From: Rhizobium tibeticum
GTDB lineage: Bacteria; Pseudomonadota; Alphaproteobacteria; Rhizobiales; Rhizobiaceae
Reading direction: 5' to 3'
DNA: 64,000 bases
Assembly: GCF_900110205.1 (NCBI RefSeq)
Contig: NZ_FOCV01000005.1
Coordinates: 62,001 to 126,000, forward strand
Shown: positions 28,665 to 36,501 of the stretch, piece by piece
Layout: each line of letters starts with the position of its first letter
How positions within the stretch are numbered: the stretch's first letter is position 1
Made by a program: the position numbers and the translations under genes
Notes under the pieces: generated by a model
Told to the model about the DNA's origin: nothing
Database searches by the model: none
Seen by the model: only the letters and a program-made list of their open reading frames with translations

Positions 28665-29692
28665 GGTTCACTTTTCCCGGTTTCAAACAAGCGGATGTAG
28701 GCTTGCGTGATGGCCTCCTCGGAAAACCGGTTCGTGAGCGTGTCTTGGCCACCTCCGATCAAGGCAGCACGCAAGGCCGGCTCATCGCGAAGGCGCGCAA
28801 TTGCATTCGCCAGCCCCTCGACGTCGCCGCAATCGACCATCAACGCATCCTTGCCATCGGTCATCACCCAGCTCGGTCCCTCGGCACGAGAGGAGATGGT
28901 GGGTTTTTTCGCCCCCCAGCCCTCGAGGCAGACATTGCCAAGTGGCTCGTGAAGCGACGTAACGGTGAAGACATCGGCGGAGGCGAGATAGGCATAGGCA
29001 TTGGTCTGCCACCCGGCAAACCGCACGCGGTCGCGCAGGCCGAGCTCTTCGGTGAGTTTTTCAAGGTTCTCGCGTTCCGGCCCATCGCCCAGCAGCCACA
29101 GATATGCATCCCGGGTTCTCGCAATCGCCTTGATCAGCACGTCAAACCCCTTCCGCCTTACGAAGCGGCCCATGCCGATCACAACGAACGCGTCTGCGGG
29201 CGTCTGTAGCGCCTCCCTGGCGATTGGCTCGCTCGGGACCGAACGCGTGAAATTGGCGATCACCTCGACACCCCGCGTCCAGCCGAGTTCCCGCACACGC
29301 TTGGCGATATCAGGCGTGATACAGACGAGCGTTTCAGAATTGCGGTAGTAGTCGAGGTGTTCGGGATAGTCTCCGAGCCGCGAAATGCGCCTGGCGTTAT
29401 CGTATCGCGGCATGAAGCGGCTCGCGCGCAATTGCCAGGACATGATCACGTCGGGCTGAAAATCGTTCAATATGCCGCGCATGCGCGCCGACAAGACAAA
29501 CCGGGAGATCGAAATACGCCGGAACGTACCCTCATAGACCTCACCGCATTTTTCTATGTCCTTGCGCCAGCTGCGGTCGGGGCGAATGAGCGCACGCTGC
29601 TCGATACCGCGGTCGTGGAGGGCATTGACCAAGTTGACAAAGAAGCGCTCTGCTCCGCCCTCCTTGCCGAAATGAATATGCATCACTTTCAT
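28661..29692 (-). CDS. lpsD: LPS core glycosyltransferase LpsD (GT4)
   Basis: 343 residues; paralogue of LpsE (MHIHFGKEGGAERFFVNLVNAL; ISRLGDYPEHLDYYRNSETLVC; LHEPLGNVCLEGWGAKKPTISS). GT4 family with the E-x7-E donor site. It starts 12 bases after the lpsC stop and overlaps lpsE by four bases, so translation is probably coupled. In S. meliloti lpsC, lpsD and lpsE build LPS core structures. Confidence 0.93.
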   Translation of the reverse strand: MKVMHIHFGKEGGAERFFVNLVNALHDRGIEQRALIRPDRSWRKDIEKCGEVYEGTFRRISISRFVLSARMRGILNDFQPDVIMSWQLRASRFMPRYDNARRISRLGDYPEHLDYYRNSETLVCITPDIAKRVRELGWTRGVEVIANFTRSVPSEPIAREALQTPADAFVVIGMGRFVRRKGFDVLIKAIARTRDAYLWLLGDGPERENLEKLTEELGLRDRVRFAGWQTNAYAYLASADVFTVTSLHEPLGNVCLEGWGAKKPTISSRAEGPSWVMTDGKDALMVDCGDVEGLANAIARLRDEPALRAALIGGGQDTLTNRFSEEAITQAYIRLFETGKSEP

Positions 29693-29704
29693 TGCGATCG
29701 GACC

Positions 29705-30514
29705 TCAGTGCCTTCCTGCGTCGTCAAAGCTCGGGTGCCGCTCTGCGACCTGCCGTTGGTACAGCTTCGCCTGGGTGAGAAAGGCGTACACAGCGCCGGT
29801 CATTGCCTCGATAAAGCCCGACGGCCCGCAGCGCCATAGCCCGTTGTGGAAATACAGACGCAGGAAATAGAGCGGCGGGCTGAAAATCAGTCTGGCGAAC
29901 GTTGTCCCCTCGCCCAAGGCAAAGTGCTGATCGGCTTTGAGCGTCGAGTACTTGTTCTCTTTCAGGATTTGCTCATCGATGATCAGGGGCCGATAATGAA
30001 GGAGACTGCCGGACTTCGCATCCCCGACACGCCCGGTCGGCACGATACCTTCGTGAACGGTCTGCGTGAGATCATACGCACCTCTGCCTTTGCGGATGAG
30101 CCGCAGGTTCTTTCGCTCGTGCACGTGCACGGGCGTGTAGCCGTAACCGATCAGATAGGGGCGACGCGCCACGCGCCACCCGACAATATCGTCGGCAGCG
30201 GCAACCAGCTCCGGCAAGAGTTTCCGCAGCGGCGCATCGAGCCGCTCATCGGCGTCAATATTCAAGCGCCAGGGCTGGGTACACTGATCGAGCGCGAATT
30301 GCTTCTGCCCCGCATAACCGCGCCACGTCTCGTGAAACAGCCGGATTGGCCAGCCCTTGTCGATATAGGATTGCAGCAGAGCGACCGTACCGTCCGTCGA
30401 ACCGGAGTCGACCACCACGATTTCCGCACATTTATCGAGACTTTCGATGCAATTGCCGAGATACGTCTCTTCGTTCTGACAAATGATGAACGCGGAAATG
30501 GGCAATTTGGTCAT
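29705..30514 (-). CDS. lpsC: LPS core glycosyltransferase LpsC (GT2, WaaE/KdtX-like)
   Basis: 269 residues, GT-A fold. ISAFIICQNEETYLGNCIESL and EIVVVDSGSTDGT are the nucleotide-sugar binding start of family GT2, and the metal-binding DxD is NIDADERL. WaaE/KdtX-type features follow: WRVARRPYLIGYGY, YDLTQTVHEGI, LLHYRPLIIDEQILKENKYS. A C-terminal hydrophobic helix pair (FARLIFSPPLYFLRLYF) suggests membrane association. First glycosyltransferase downstream of the lrp gene, gap about 105 bases. Confidence 0.92.
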   Translation of the reverse strand: MTKLPISAFIICQNEETYLGNCIESLDKCAEIVVVDSGSTDGTVALLQSYIDKGWPIRLFHETWRGYAGQKQFALDQCTQPWRLNIDADERLDAPLRKLLPELVAAADDIVGWRVARRPYLIGYGYTPVHVHERKNLRLIRKGRGAYDLTQTVHEGIVPTGRVGDAKSGSLLHYRPLIIDEQILKENKYSTLKADQHFALGEGTTFARLIFSPPLYFLRLYFHNGLWRCGPSGFIEAMTGAVYAFLTQAKLYQRQVAERHPSFDDAGRH

Positions 30515-30619
30515 AGAATAATCTTCGCATCTTCATCCGCAGCGGACGGCCCAGCAAAACGCCTCTAATAAGGCATAAGCCGTTCCATTCATAGAGCTTC
30601 GCTTCCAGCTCTTTGCCGC

Positions 30620-31087
30620 TCAGACTTCGACCAGGCCGGCGCGCTTGACCTGTCGGATCGTCAGCATCGTGCGCACCGTATCCACGTGCTCGTTGGCCGT
30701 CAGCACCTCGATCACGAAGTCCTGGAACCGCGTCAGGTTCTCGGCAACGCAATGCAGCAGGAAATCGCTGTCGCCGGACACCATCCAGGCCTGTCGCACC
30801 AGCGGCCATTGCGCCGTTGCGGCGGCAAAGGCCTTGAGGTTGGCCTCCGACTGATGCTTCAGACCAACCATGCAAAAGGCGACCAGATCGAAGCCCAGCT
30901 TCGGGCTGTTCAGCATCGCGTGATAGCCCTCGATGACGCCGGTCTCTTCGAGCTTACGCACGCGGCGAAGGCATGGCGGCGCCGAAATCCCGACGCGGTC
31001 GGCCAGCTCGACATTGGTCATGCGGCCGTCGGCCTGTAGCTCACGCAGTATCTTTATATCGATGGCATCGAGTTCGGCGCGCAGCAC
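30620..31087 (-). CDS. Lrp/AsnC-family regulator (lrp3-like)
   Basis: 155 residues. The N-terminal helix-turn-helix (AIDIKILRELQADGRMTNVELADRVGISAPPCLRRVRKLEETGVI) is followed by the RAM effector domain (VAFCMVGLKHQSEANLKAFAAATAQWPLVRQAWMVSGDSDFLL). GTG start with AAGGAAGGG upstream. Its place before lpsCDE matches the S. meliloti lrp3-lpsCDE operon, which is reported to be activated by LsrB; the LsrB-type gene lies 1.2 kb away here. Ligand unknown. Confidence 0.93.
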   Translation of the reverse strand: MLRAELDAIDIKILRELQADGRMTNVELADRVGISAPPCLRRVRKLEETGVIEGYHAMLNSPKLGFDLVAFCMVGLKHQSEANLKAFAAATAQWPLVRQAWMVSGDSDFLLHCVAENLTRFQDFVIEVLTANEHVDTVRTMLTIRQVKRAGLVEV

Positions 31088-31219
31088 AATCCTGCCCTTC
31101 CTTTAATTCATGATCGCCAGCTTCTATATAAAGCGACGGAATTCGCAAGAAAGTTTCACCTCGGCGATGGATTGTTGCACGCCGCGCCGAGAAAGCCTTG
31201 TTGGTAACGCAAGGCTGCC

Positions 31220-31248
31220 CTTGAATAAAAGCACTGGACGTTCATAAA
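31220..31248 (+). promoter_or_regulatory. Candidate trxB promoter
   Basis: CTTGAA (31220-31225), a 17-base spacer and CATAAA (31243-31248) resemble the alphaproteobacterial housekeeping consensus CTTGAC-N17-CTATAT. Expected start near 31255, about 70 bases before the trxB ATG. A short hairpin (AGCCTTG/CAAGGCT, 31194-31216) lies just upstream and could belong to the divergent lrp control region. Confidence 0.4.
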
Positions 31249-31322
31249 TGGCGGATGGATCGCGAAACGGCCTCATTCGCCTCTTAGCCGCCGCCCTCCC
31301 GACAGTCGAAAAGGAAATACCC

Positions 31323-32297
31323 ATGTCCGCCCGCCATACCAAGGTGCTCATTATCGGCTCCGGCCCTGCCGGCTACACGGCTGCCGTCTATGCAGCCCGT
31401 GCAATGCTGAAGCCCGTGCTGATTGCCGGGATGGAGCAAGGCGGACAGCTGATGATTACGACTGACGTGGAGAATTATCCCGGTTTTGCCGATCCTATCC
31501 AAGGACCGTGGCTGATGGACCAGATGCTGCAGCAGGCAAAACATGTCGGCGCAGAGATCGTCAACGACATCGTCACCGAAGTCGAGATGAACCAGCGCCC
31601 GTTCGTGGCGCGCACGGATAGCGGCCAGGTCTGGACTGCTGATACGCTGATCATCGCAACCGGTGCCAAAGCGAAGTGGCTGGGTATCGAAAGCGAGCAG
31701 CATTTCCAGGGCTTCGGCGTCTCGGCCTGCGCGACCTGCGACGGCTTCTTCTACCGCAACAAGGATGTCATCGTCGTCGGCGGTGGCAACAGCGCCGTCG
31801 AGGAAGCGCTCTACCTCTCCAACATCGCAAAGTCGGTGACGGTCGTGCACCGCCGCGACATCTTCCGTTCGGAAAAGATCCTGCAGGAACGACTTTTCTC
31901 GAAGGAAAACATCAAAGTGCTTTGGAACACCGAAGTGGCCGAAATTACCGGCACGCCGGCCAAGCCGCCGATGCCGCCGTCCGTTACGGGCGCCCGCCTG
32001 CGTGACACACGCACCGGTGCGATTACCGAGGTTGCCGTCGACGGCGTCTTCGTTGCGATCGGCCACGCGCCGGCCACCGAGCTTTTCAAGGGCAAGCTGA
32101 AGCTGAAGGACAATGGCTACCTCTGGACCGCGCCTGACTCGACGGCAACCAGCCTCGAAGGCGTTTATGCCGCCGGTGACGTGACCGACGACATCTTCCG
32201 CCAGGCGATTACCGCCGCCGGTCTGGGATGCATGGCAGCTCTCGAAGCCGAACGATATCTGACGGGCCATATGCCTGTCGCCGTTGCCGCGGAGTAG
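31323..32297 (+). CDS. trxB: Thioredoxin-disulfide reductase
   Basis: 324 residues. An FAD flavoprotein that reduces thioredoxin with NADPH. FAD-binding IIGSGPAGYTAAVYAARA, redox pair C136-A-T-C139 in SACATCDGFF, NADPH-binding VVVGGGNSAVEEALYL, and the C-terminal FAD motif GVYAAGDVTDD are all present. The start at 31323 follows AAAAGGAAA. The next gene is a LysR regulator 23 bases downstream, so the two are probably co-transcribed, linking a redox enzyme to a redox-type regulator. Confidence 0.97.
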   Translation: MSARHTKVLIIGSGPAGYTAAVYAARAMLKPVLIAGMEQGGQLMITTDVENYPGFADPIQGPWLMDQMLQQAKHVGAEIVNDIVTEVEMNQRPFVARTDSGQVWTADTLIIATGAKAKWLGIESEQHFQGFGVSACATCDGFFYRNKDVIVVGGGNSAVEEALYLSNIAKSVTVVHRRDIFRSEKILQERLFSKENIKVLWNTEVAEITGTPAKPPMPPSVTGARLRDTRTGAITEVAVDGVFVAIGHAPATELFKGKLKLKDNGYLWTAPDSTATSLEGVYAAGDVTDDIFRQAITAAGLGCMAALEAERYLTGHMPVAVAAE

Positions 32298-32320
32298 GAT
32301 CGGCTATGAGGGGTGGGGGA

Positions 32321-33217
32321 ATGCCATTGGATTGGGACAAGCTGCGTATCTTTCACGCAGCTGCCGAAGCGGGTTCGTTCACGCATGCGGCGGATAAACT
32401 GCATCTGTCCCAGTCCGCGATCAGCCGCCAGGTCAGCGCGCTCGAGCAGGACGTCGGCACCAAGCTTTTCCACCGCCATGCGCGCGGTCTGATCCTGACG
32501 GAACAGGGCGAACTGCTCTATCGCACCGCTCACGATGTGCTGCTGAAGCTCGAAACGGTGAAGATGCAGCTGACCGAGACGACGGAAACGCCGACCGGAA
32601 AGCTGCGCGTGACCACGACGGTCGGCCTCGGTCAAGGCTGGCTGACGGACAAGATCCAGGAGTTCATGCAACTCTATCCGGATGTCCAGATTCAGCTGAT
32701 CCTCGACAACGAGGAAGTGGATGTGAACATGCGTTATGCCGATTGCGCCATCCGCCTGCGCCAGCCGGTGCAATCGGACCTGATCCAGCGCAAGCTGTTC
32801 ACCGTTCATATGCACGTCTATGCGGCCCCCTCGTACATCAACCGGCACGGCGAGCCGCAGACGGTCGAAGCTCTCGACAACCATCGCATCATCACGTTCG
32901 GTGAGCCTGCGCCGAGCTACCTGCTCGATGTCAACTGGCTGGAAGTGGCCGGACGATCGTCCGACAACAAGCGCATCCCGCATCTGCAGATCAACAGCCA
33001 GACCTCGATCAAGCGCGCGTGCCTGCTCGGGATGGGCATCGCCTGCATGCCCGACTATATCGTCGGACGCGACCCTGGCCTCATCCAGCTGCCGATCAAC
33101 GCCGACGTGCCGTCGTTCGATACCTACTTCTGCTATCCCGACGAAATGAAGAATGCCGCGAAGCTGAAGGCTTTCCGCGACTTCATTGTCAGCAAGGCGC
33201 GCAACTGGAACTTCTAG
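32321..33217 (+). CDS. lsrB: LysR-family regulator LsrB-like
   Basis: 298 residues from MPLDWDKLRIFHAAAEAGSF; ATG 32306 is an in-frame alternative and GGGGTGGGGG precedes 32321. Winged helix SFTHAADKLHLSQSAISRQVSALEQDVGTKLFHRH, then an effector domain with cysteines at 142, 234, 242 and 271. Gene order trxB - LysR - AbcR small RNAs - ArsR is that of S. meliloti lsrB, a regulator needed for symbiosis that is reported to respond to oxidative stress and to activate lrp3-lpsCDE and glutathione synthesis. The name rests on synteny and recognition. Confidence 0.85.
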   Translation: MPLDWDKLRIFHAAAEAGSFTHAADKLHLSQSAISRQVSALEQDVGTKLFHRHARGLILTEQGELLYRTAHDVLLKLETVKMQLTETTETPTGKLRVTTTVGLGQGWLTDKIQEFMQLYPDVQIQLILDNEEVDVNMRYADCAIRLRQPVQSDLIQRKLFTVHMHVYAAPSYINRHGEPQTVEALDNHRIITFGEPAPSYLLDVNWLEVAGRSSDNKRIPHLQINSQTSIKRACLLGMGIACMPDYIVGRDPGLIQLPINADVPSFDTYFCYPDEMKNAAKLKAFRDFIVSKARNWNF

Positions 33218-33277
33218 TTGCCTCGTTCGGAAATACAAGCCGTGCAATATGTGCATGTCTGGCATGCATAAAACGGG

Positions 33278-33306
33278 GTTGCCGTTTGCTCATTAAAACA
33301 CCATAT
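33278..33306 (+). promoter_or_regulatory. Promoter of the first AbcR-type small RNA
   Basis: GTTGCC (33278-33283), exactly 17 bases, then CCATAT (33301-33306). The second small RNA has the same architecture (ATTGAA at 33493-33498, 17 bases, TCATAT at 33516-33521). Two aligned promoters in a duplicated unit support each other. Confidence 0.6.
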
Positions 33307-33311
33307 CGCAC

Positions 33312-33429
33312 ATAGCTGATGCACATGGTGGCTTTTCCTCCCAGTTCCACCGCATTGGCTGTTCCCCTCTGGAGGTTTTGACCTTCACACCTATAAAGGG
33401 CCCCGATCTTTCGGTGGCCCTCTTTTTTT
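33312..33429 (+). ncRNA. abcR: AbcR-type (alpha-r15) small RNA, copy 1
   Basis: About 118 bases ending in an intrinsic terminator (stem 33397-33421, then T7 at 33423-33429). It contains the C/U-rich, anti-Shine-Dalgarno-like segments TTCCTCCCAG (33335-33344) and GTTCCCCTCTGGAGG, typical of the Hfq-dependent alpha-r15 family that silences ABC-transporter mRNAs. The 3' half is nearly identical to the copy 216 bases downstream. Tandem AbcR1/AbcR2 genes lie at this very place (between the LysR and ArsR genes) in S. meliloti. Which copy is AbcR1 was not decided; the 5' end is inferred from the promoter. Confidence 0.9.
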
Positions 33430-33527
33430 GCCCGTTTTTTTCGCAGTGCAGCAGAAATTTGTGCAGCGCATAGCAGGCATGCGCAAACATGCATTGAAAT
33501 CTGCCTCCCAAAGCATCATATCCCACT

Positions 33528-33645
33528 CAGTTGATGCATTTCGTGGTTTCTCTCCCAGTGCCACCGCGTCAGCTGTTCCCCTCTGGAGGTTTATAGACCT
33601 TCACACCTTTAAAGGGCCCCGATCTTTCGGTGGCCCTCTTTTTTT
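33528..33645 (+). ncRNA. abcR: AbcR-type (alpha-r15) small RNA, copy 2
   Basis: Second member of the tandem pair, about 118 bases, with its own promoter (33493-33521) and terminator (T run to 33645). Shared with copy 1: GCTGTTCCCCTCTGGAGGTT and the whole terminator hairpin. The 5' domain has diverged (TCTCTCCCAG at 33549-33558 against TTCCTCCCAG), so the two could have overlapping but distinct targets. In S. meliloti the two are differently expressed with growth phase and stress. Confidence 0.9.
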
Positions 33646-33759
33646 GCCCAAAATTTAGTCAGGACGGGACATGCAACACTTCACGCCGTCGTGACTTGCA
33701 TATCGAAAGCGAGCAATCCATATATCGCCTACAAACGATTTATAGTTCGAAGAACGGCG

Positions 33760-34053
33760 ATGGAAAAAGACGAAATCCTGAAGGCGATCGCCCATCCGAC
33801 ACGGATGGAAATCCTGAACTGGCTGAAGAGCCCCGAAAAGCACTTTTCCTCGCAGGAGCACCCGCTTGAGATGGGCATATGCGCCAGTCAGTTCGAGCGC
33901 TGCGGCCTATCGCAATCGACCGTCTCAGCGCATCTGGGGACCTTGAGCCGAGCCGGCCTGGTGACGACAAGACGCGTCGGCCAATGGATCTTCTACAAGC
34001 GCGACGAGGAGACCATCGCGGCTTTCCTCAATCAACTCTCGAAGGATCTGTAG
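33760..34053 (+). CDS. ArsR/SmtB-family transcriptional regulator
   Basis: 97 residues from MEKDEILKAIAHPTRMEILNWL. Winged-helix ArsR fold with recognition helix CGLSQSTVSAHLGTLSRAGLV and wing TTRRVGQWIFYKRDEE. Cysteines sit at ICASQFERCGLS, which is unlike the classical ELCVCDL metal site; members like this often sense thiol modification or electrophiles. It is followed 228 bases later by an Old Yellow Enzyme gene, a common partnership in which the ArsR/YodB-like repressor controls the ene-reductase. The ribosome site is weak. Confidence 0.88.
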   Translation: MEKDEILKAIAHPTRMEILNWLKSPEKHFSSQEHPLEMGICASQFERCGLSQSTVSAHLGTLSRAGLVTTRRVGQWIFYKRDEETIAAFLNQLSKDL

Positions 34054-34281
34054 GATGCCGGTCGCCTCTGCGCTGCCCTGCCTGAGCGCGCCTGCGTCAG
34101 GCATGATGAGCGCCAAGCGACTGGCGGACTACTTTCCAACACGGGCTCAGATGCAACGCGCACCGCTTGCGACTGCCGGTGTTGATCGGGCGCATTGCAA
34201 CAGCCCTCACCCATCCCTTTGCCGAATGGCAGGCGCGTGCGCCTCGGCCGAGTGATCTTCCCGCAGCAAGAAAGGACTCCC

Positions 34282-35403
34282 ATGAGCAAGCTTTTCGAAC
34301 CGACAAAGATTGGCGACATTACCCTCAAGAACCATATCGTGATGGCGCCACTCACGCGCAACCGCTCTCCGGGCGCCGTTCCGAACGACCTCAACGTCGA
34401 ATACTACCGCCAGCGCTCAGGGGCTGGGCTGATCGTCACCGAGGCGACGGCCATTACGCATCAGGGCCAGGGCTACGCGGATGTTCCCGGCCTCTACTCC
34501 AAGGAAGCGATCGACGGCTGGAAGCGAGTGACCGATGCCGTGCATGCGGCAGGCAGCAAGATTGTTGTTCAGATGTGGCATGTCGGCCGTATCTCGCACA
34601 CGACGCTGCAGCCGAACGGTGGCAAGCCGGTGTCTTCGACGAATACGGCCGCAAAATCCAAGACCTATCTCGTCAACCCGGACGGTACAGGAAGCTTCGT
34701 ACCGACGTCTGAGCCGCGCGCCCTTGAAACATCGGAAATCCCGGGCATCGTTGAAGACTATCGCAAGGCAGCGCGCGCCGCGATCGAAGCCGGCTTCGAC
34801 GGCGTCGAGATCCACGCCGCAAATGGTTATCTGATCGACCAGTTCCTGCGCTCCGGCATCAACGACCGCACGGATCAGTACGGTGGCTCCGTCGAAAACC
34901 GCGCACGTTTCCTCTTTGAGGTCGTCGATGCGATCACCGCCGAGATCGGCGCTCGCCGCACCGGCATCCGCATTTCACCTGTGACGCCGGCAAACGACTC
35001 CTCCGACCCGCATGCACAGTCCATCTTCACCTACGTAGTCGAAGGCCTGGCAAAGTATGACCTCACCTACATCCACATCGTCGAGGGCGCGACCGGAGGC
35101 GATCGAAACTATCAGCAAGGCGACAAGCCCTTCGACTACAAGGCGCTCCGCAACGCCTACGAAAAGGCTGGTGGCAAGGCGAGCTGGATGGTCAACAACG
35201 GCTATGATCGCGACATGGCGATCGACGCCGTAGAGAGCGGCCGCGCCGACCTCGTCGCGTTCGGCAAACCGTTCATCTCCAATCCCGACCTCGTCCAGCG
35301 CCTCAAGGACAACGTGTCCCTCGCCGGACTCGACCAGGCAACGCTTTATGGTGGCGGTGCCACGGGATATGTAGACTATCCAACGCAAGTGAAGGCCGCC
35401 TGA
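34282..35403 (+). CDS. Old Yellow Enzyme alkene reductase (NemA-like)
   Basis: 373 residues, FMN TIM barrel. The start is MSKLFEPTKIGDITLKNHIVMAPLTRNRSPG with AAAGGA upstream. HAANGYLIDQFLRSGINDRTDQYGGSVENRARF carries the substrate-binding His/Asn pair and the family hallmark. It reduces activated C=C bonds of electrophiles such as N-ethylmaleimide, quinones or nitro-compounds using NADPH. Downstream of an ArsR-type regulator, so probably an electrophile-induced detoxification gene. A strong terminator follows. Confidence 0.94.
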   Translation: MSKLFEPTKIGDITLKNHIVMAPLTRNRSPGAVPNDLNVEYYRQRSGAGLIVTEATAITHQGQGYADVPGLYSKEAIDGWKRVTDAVHAAGSKIVVQMWHVGRISHTTLQPNGGKPVSSTNTAAKSKTYLVNPDGTGSFVPTSEPRALETSEIPGIVEDYRKAARAAIEAGFDGVEIHAANGYLIDQFLRSGINDRTDQYGGSVENRARFLFEVVDAITAEIGARRTGIRISPVTPANDSSDPHAQSIFTYVVEGLAKYDLTYIHIVEGATGGDRNYQQGDKPFDYKALRNAYEKAGGKASWMVNNGYDRDMAIDAVESGRADLVAFGKPFISNPDLVQRLKDNVSLAGLDQATLYGGGATGYVDYPTQVKAA

Positions 35404-35423
35404 GCCGGCAAACGCCAATGGAG

Positions 35424-35451
35424 TCCCGCCGTCTGGCGGGATTTTCTTTTT
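35424..35451 (+). terminator. Terminator after the alkene reductase
   Basis: TCCCGCC (35424-35430), loop GTCT, GGCGGGA (35435-35441), then TTTTCTTTTT on the plus strand. It separates the reductase from the kinase-like gene at 35476. Confidence 0.85.
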
Positions 35452-35475
35452 CCAGCGCCCTGTTAGCATGCCGCC

Positions 35476-36279
35476 ATGTTCTTATCGCACATCAAGCGCT
35501 GGCGACTGACCGTCGACGGCGAACCGATCATTACCCATTGCAGCCACCTGTTGCCCGTTCTCTGGGACGGCAAACCCGCGATGCTGAAAATCTCAAGCGA
35601 TGAGGCCGAGCGGGCTGGCGGCGCCCTGATGCATTGGTGGGACGGCGTCGGCGCAGCCAGGGTGTACGCGCACGACAGCGAGGCCGTTCTGCTCGAGCGC
35701 GCGCTGGGCCGTCGCTCGCTTCTGGCAATGGCAATGGACGGCGCCGACGATACGGCAACCCGCATCATTTGCAGCACTGTTGCAAAGCTTCACGCCCCGC
35801 GCGAACACCCCCGGCCCGAGCTCATTCCGCTTGCCCGCTGGTTTCGCGACCTCGCCCCGGCGGCAGACGTCCATGGCGGCATACTGGCTCGGTGCAACCT
35901 GATTGCCGCAGCACTGCTTGCCGACAACGGCGATCCCGTCGTCCTGCACGGCGACATTCACCACAGCAACATCCTCGATTTCGAACAGCACGGGTGGCTG
36001 GCGATCGACCCCAAAGGCCTCGTCGGCGAACGCGGTTTTGATTACGCCAACATCTTTGTCAACGAAGACCTTCCGACAACAAGTACTCCCGGCCGTCTGC
36101 GAAGGCAGCTTGGCATCGTCGCGACCGAGGCAGGCCTTGAGCCGAAACGCCTGCTGCAATGGATTGCTGCCTATTCGGGCCTGTCAGCCGCCTGGTTCCT
36201 CGGCGACGGATCGACGGAACTGGCCGAAAGTCCACTCGCTGCGGCGCGCATTGCGTTAGCCGAACTGCAGCAGGGCTAA
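35476..36279 (+). CDS. Aminoglycoside/hydroxyurea phosphotransferase-like protein
   Basis: 267 residues with the antibiotic-kinase fold of the APH(6)/StrB group. The catalytic loop is HGDIHHSNILDF (Brenner motif) followed by IDPKGLVGERGFDYANIF with the metal-binding Asp. Similar chromosomal genes are often annotated as streptomycin or hydroxyurea resistance, but resistance by this copy is unproven; a metabolite kinase is possible. Its TAA stop (36277-36279) lies inside the first bases of a RIME1-like element. Confidence 0.88.
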   Translation: MFLSHIKRWRLTVDGEPIITHCSHLLPVLWDGKPAMLKISSDEAERAGGALMHWWDGVGAARVYAHDSEAVLLERALGRRSLLAMAMDGADDTATRIICSTVAKLHAPREHPRPELIPLARWFRDLAPAADVHGGILARCNLIAAALLADNGDPVVLHGDIHHSNILDFEQHGWLAIDPKGLVGERGFDYANIFVNEDLPTTSTPGRLRRQLGIVATEAGLEPKRLLQWIAAYSGLSAAWFLGDGSTELAESPLAAARIALAELQQG

Positions 36280-36383
36280 AGCACGGCGCGATCTTTGAGA
36301 TTCGCTTGTCGCGCTTTAGTTCTTTGTTTTCACGCATGTCTTTGGCCTGAAGCCGGATCCCACCTTCGCAAGACATGCTTTAG
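36276..36383. repeat. RIME1-like intergenic palindromic element, copy 1
   Basis: 108 bases, the length reported for RIME1 of Rhizobiaceae. Two palindromes: the first runs from CTAAAGCACGGCGCG to GTCGCGCTTTAG, the second from GCATGTCTTTGGC to AAGACATGC. It closely matches the 48374-48475 copy. Its outer bases supply the stop codon of the upstream kinase-like gene, so it inserted at, or replaced, the gene end. Confidence 0.88.
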
Positions 36384-36501
36384 GCGCGCCGTCCATCCAG
36401 CGCGCCGTGCTCGGATCCTGGCGTCGCACGCCCTAACCGCGCGAGGCCGGTTCAGCGAAGAAACGCCATTATGCGGCAATCCGTCAGAAGAACCGTTGGG
36501 A

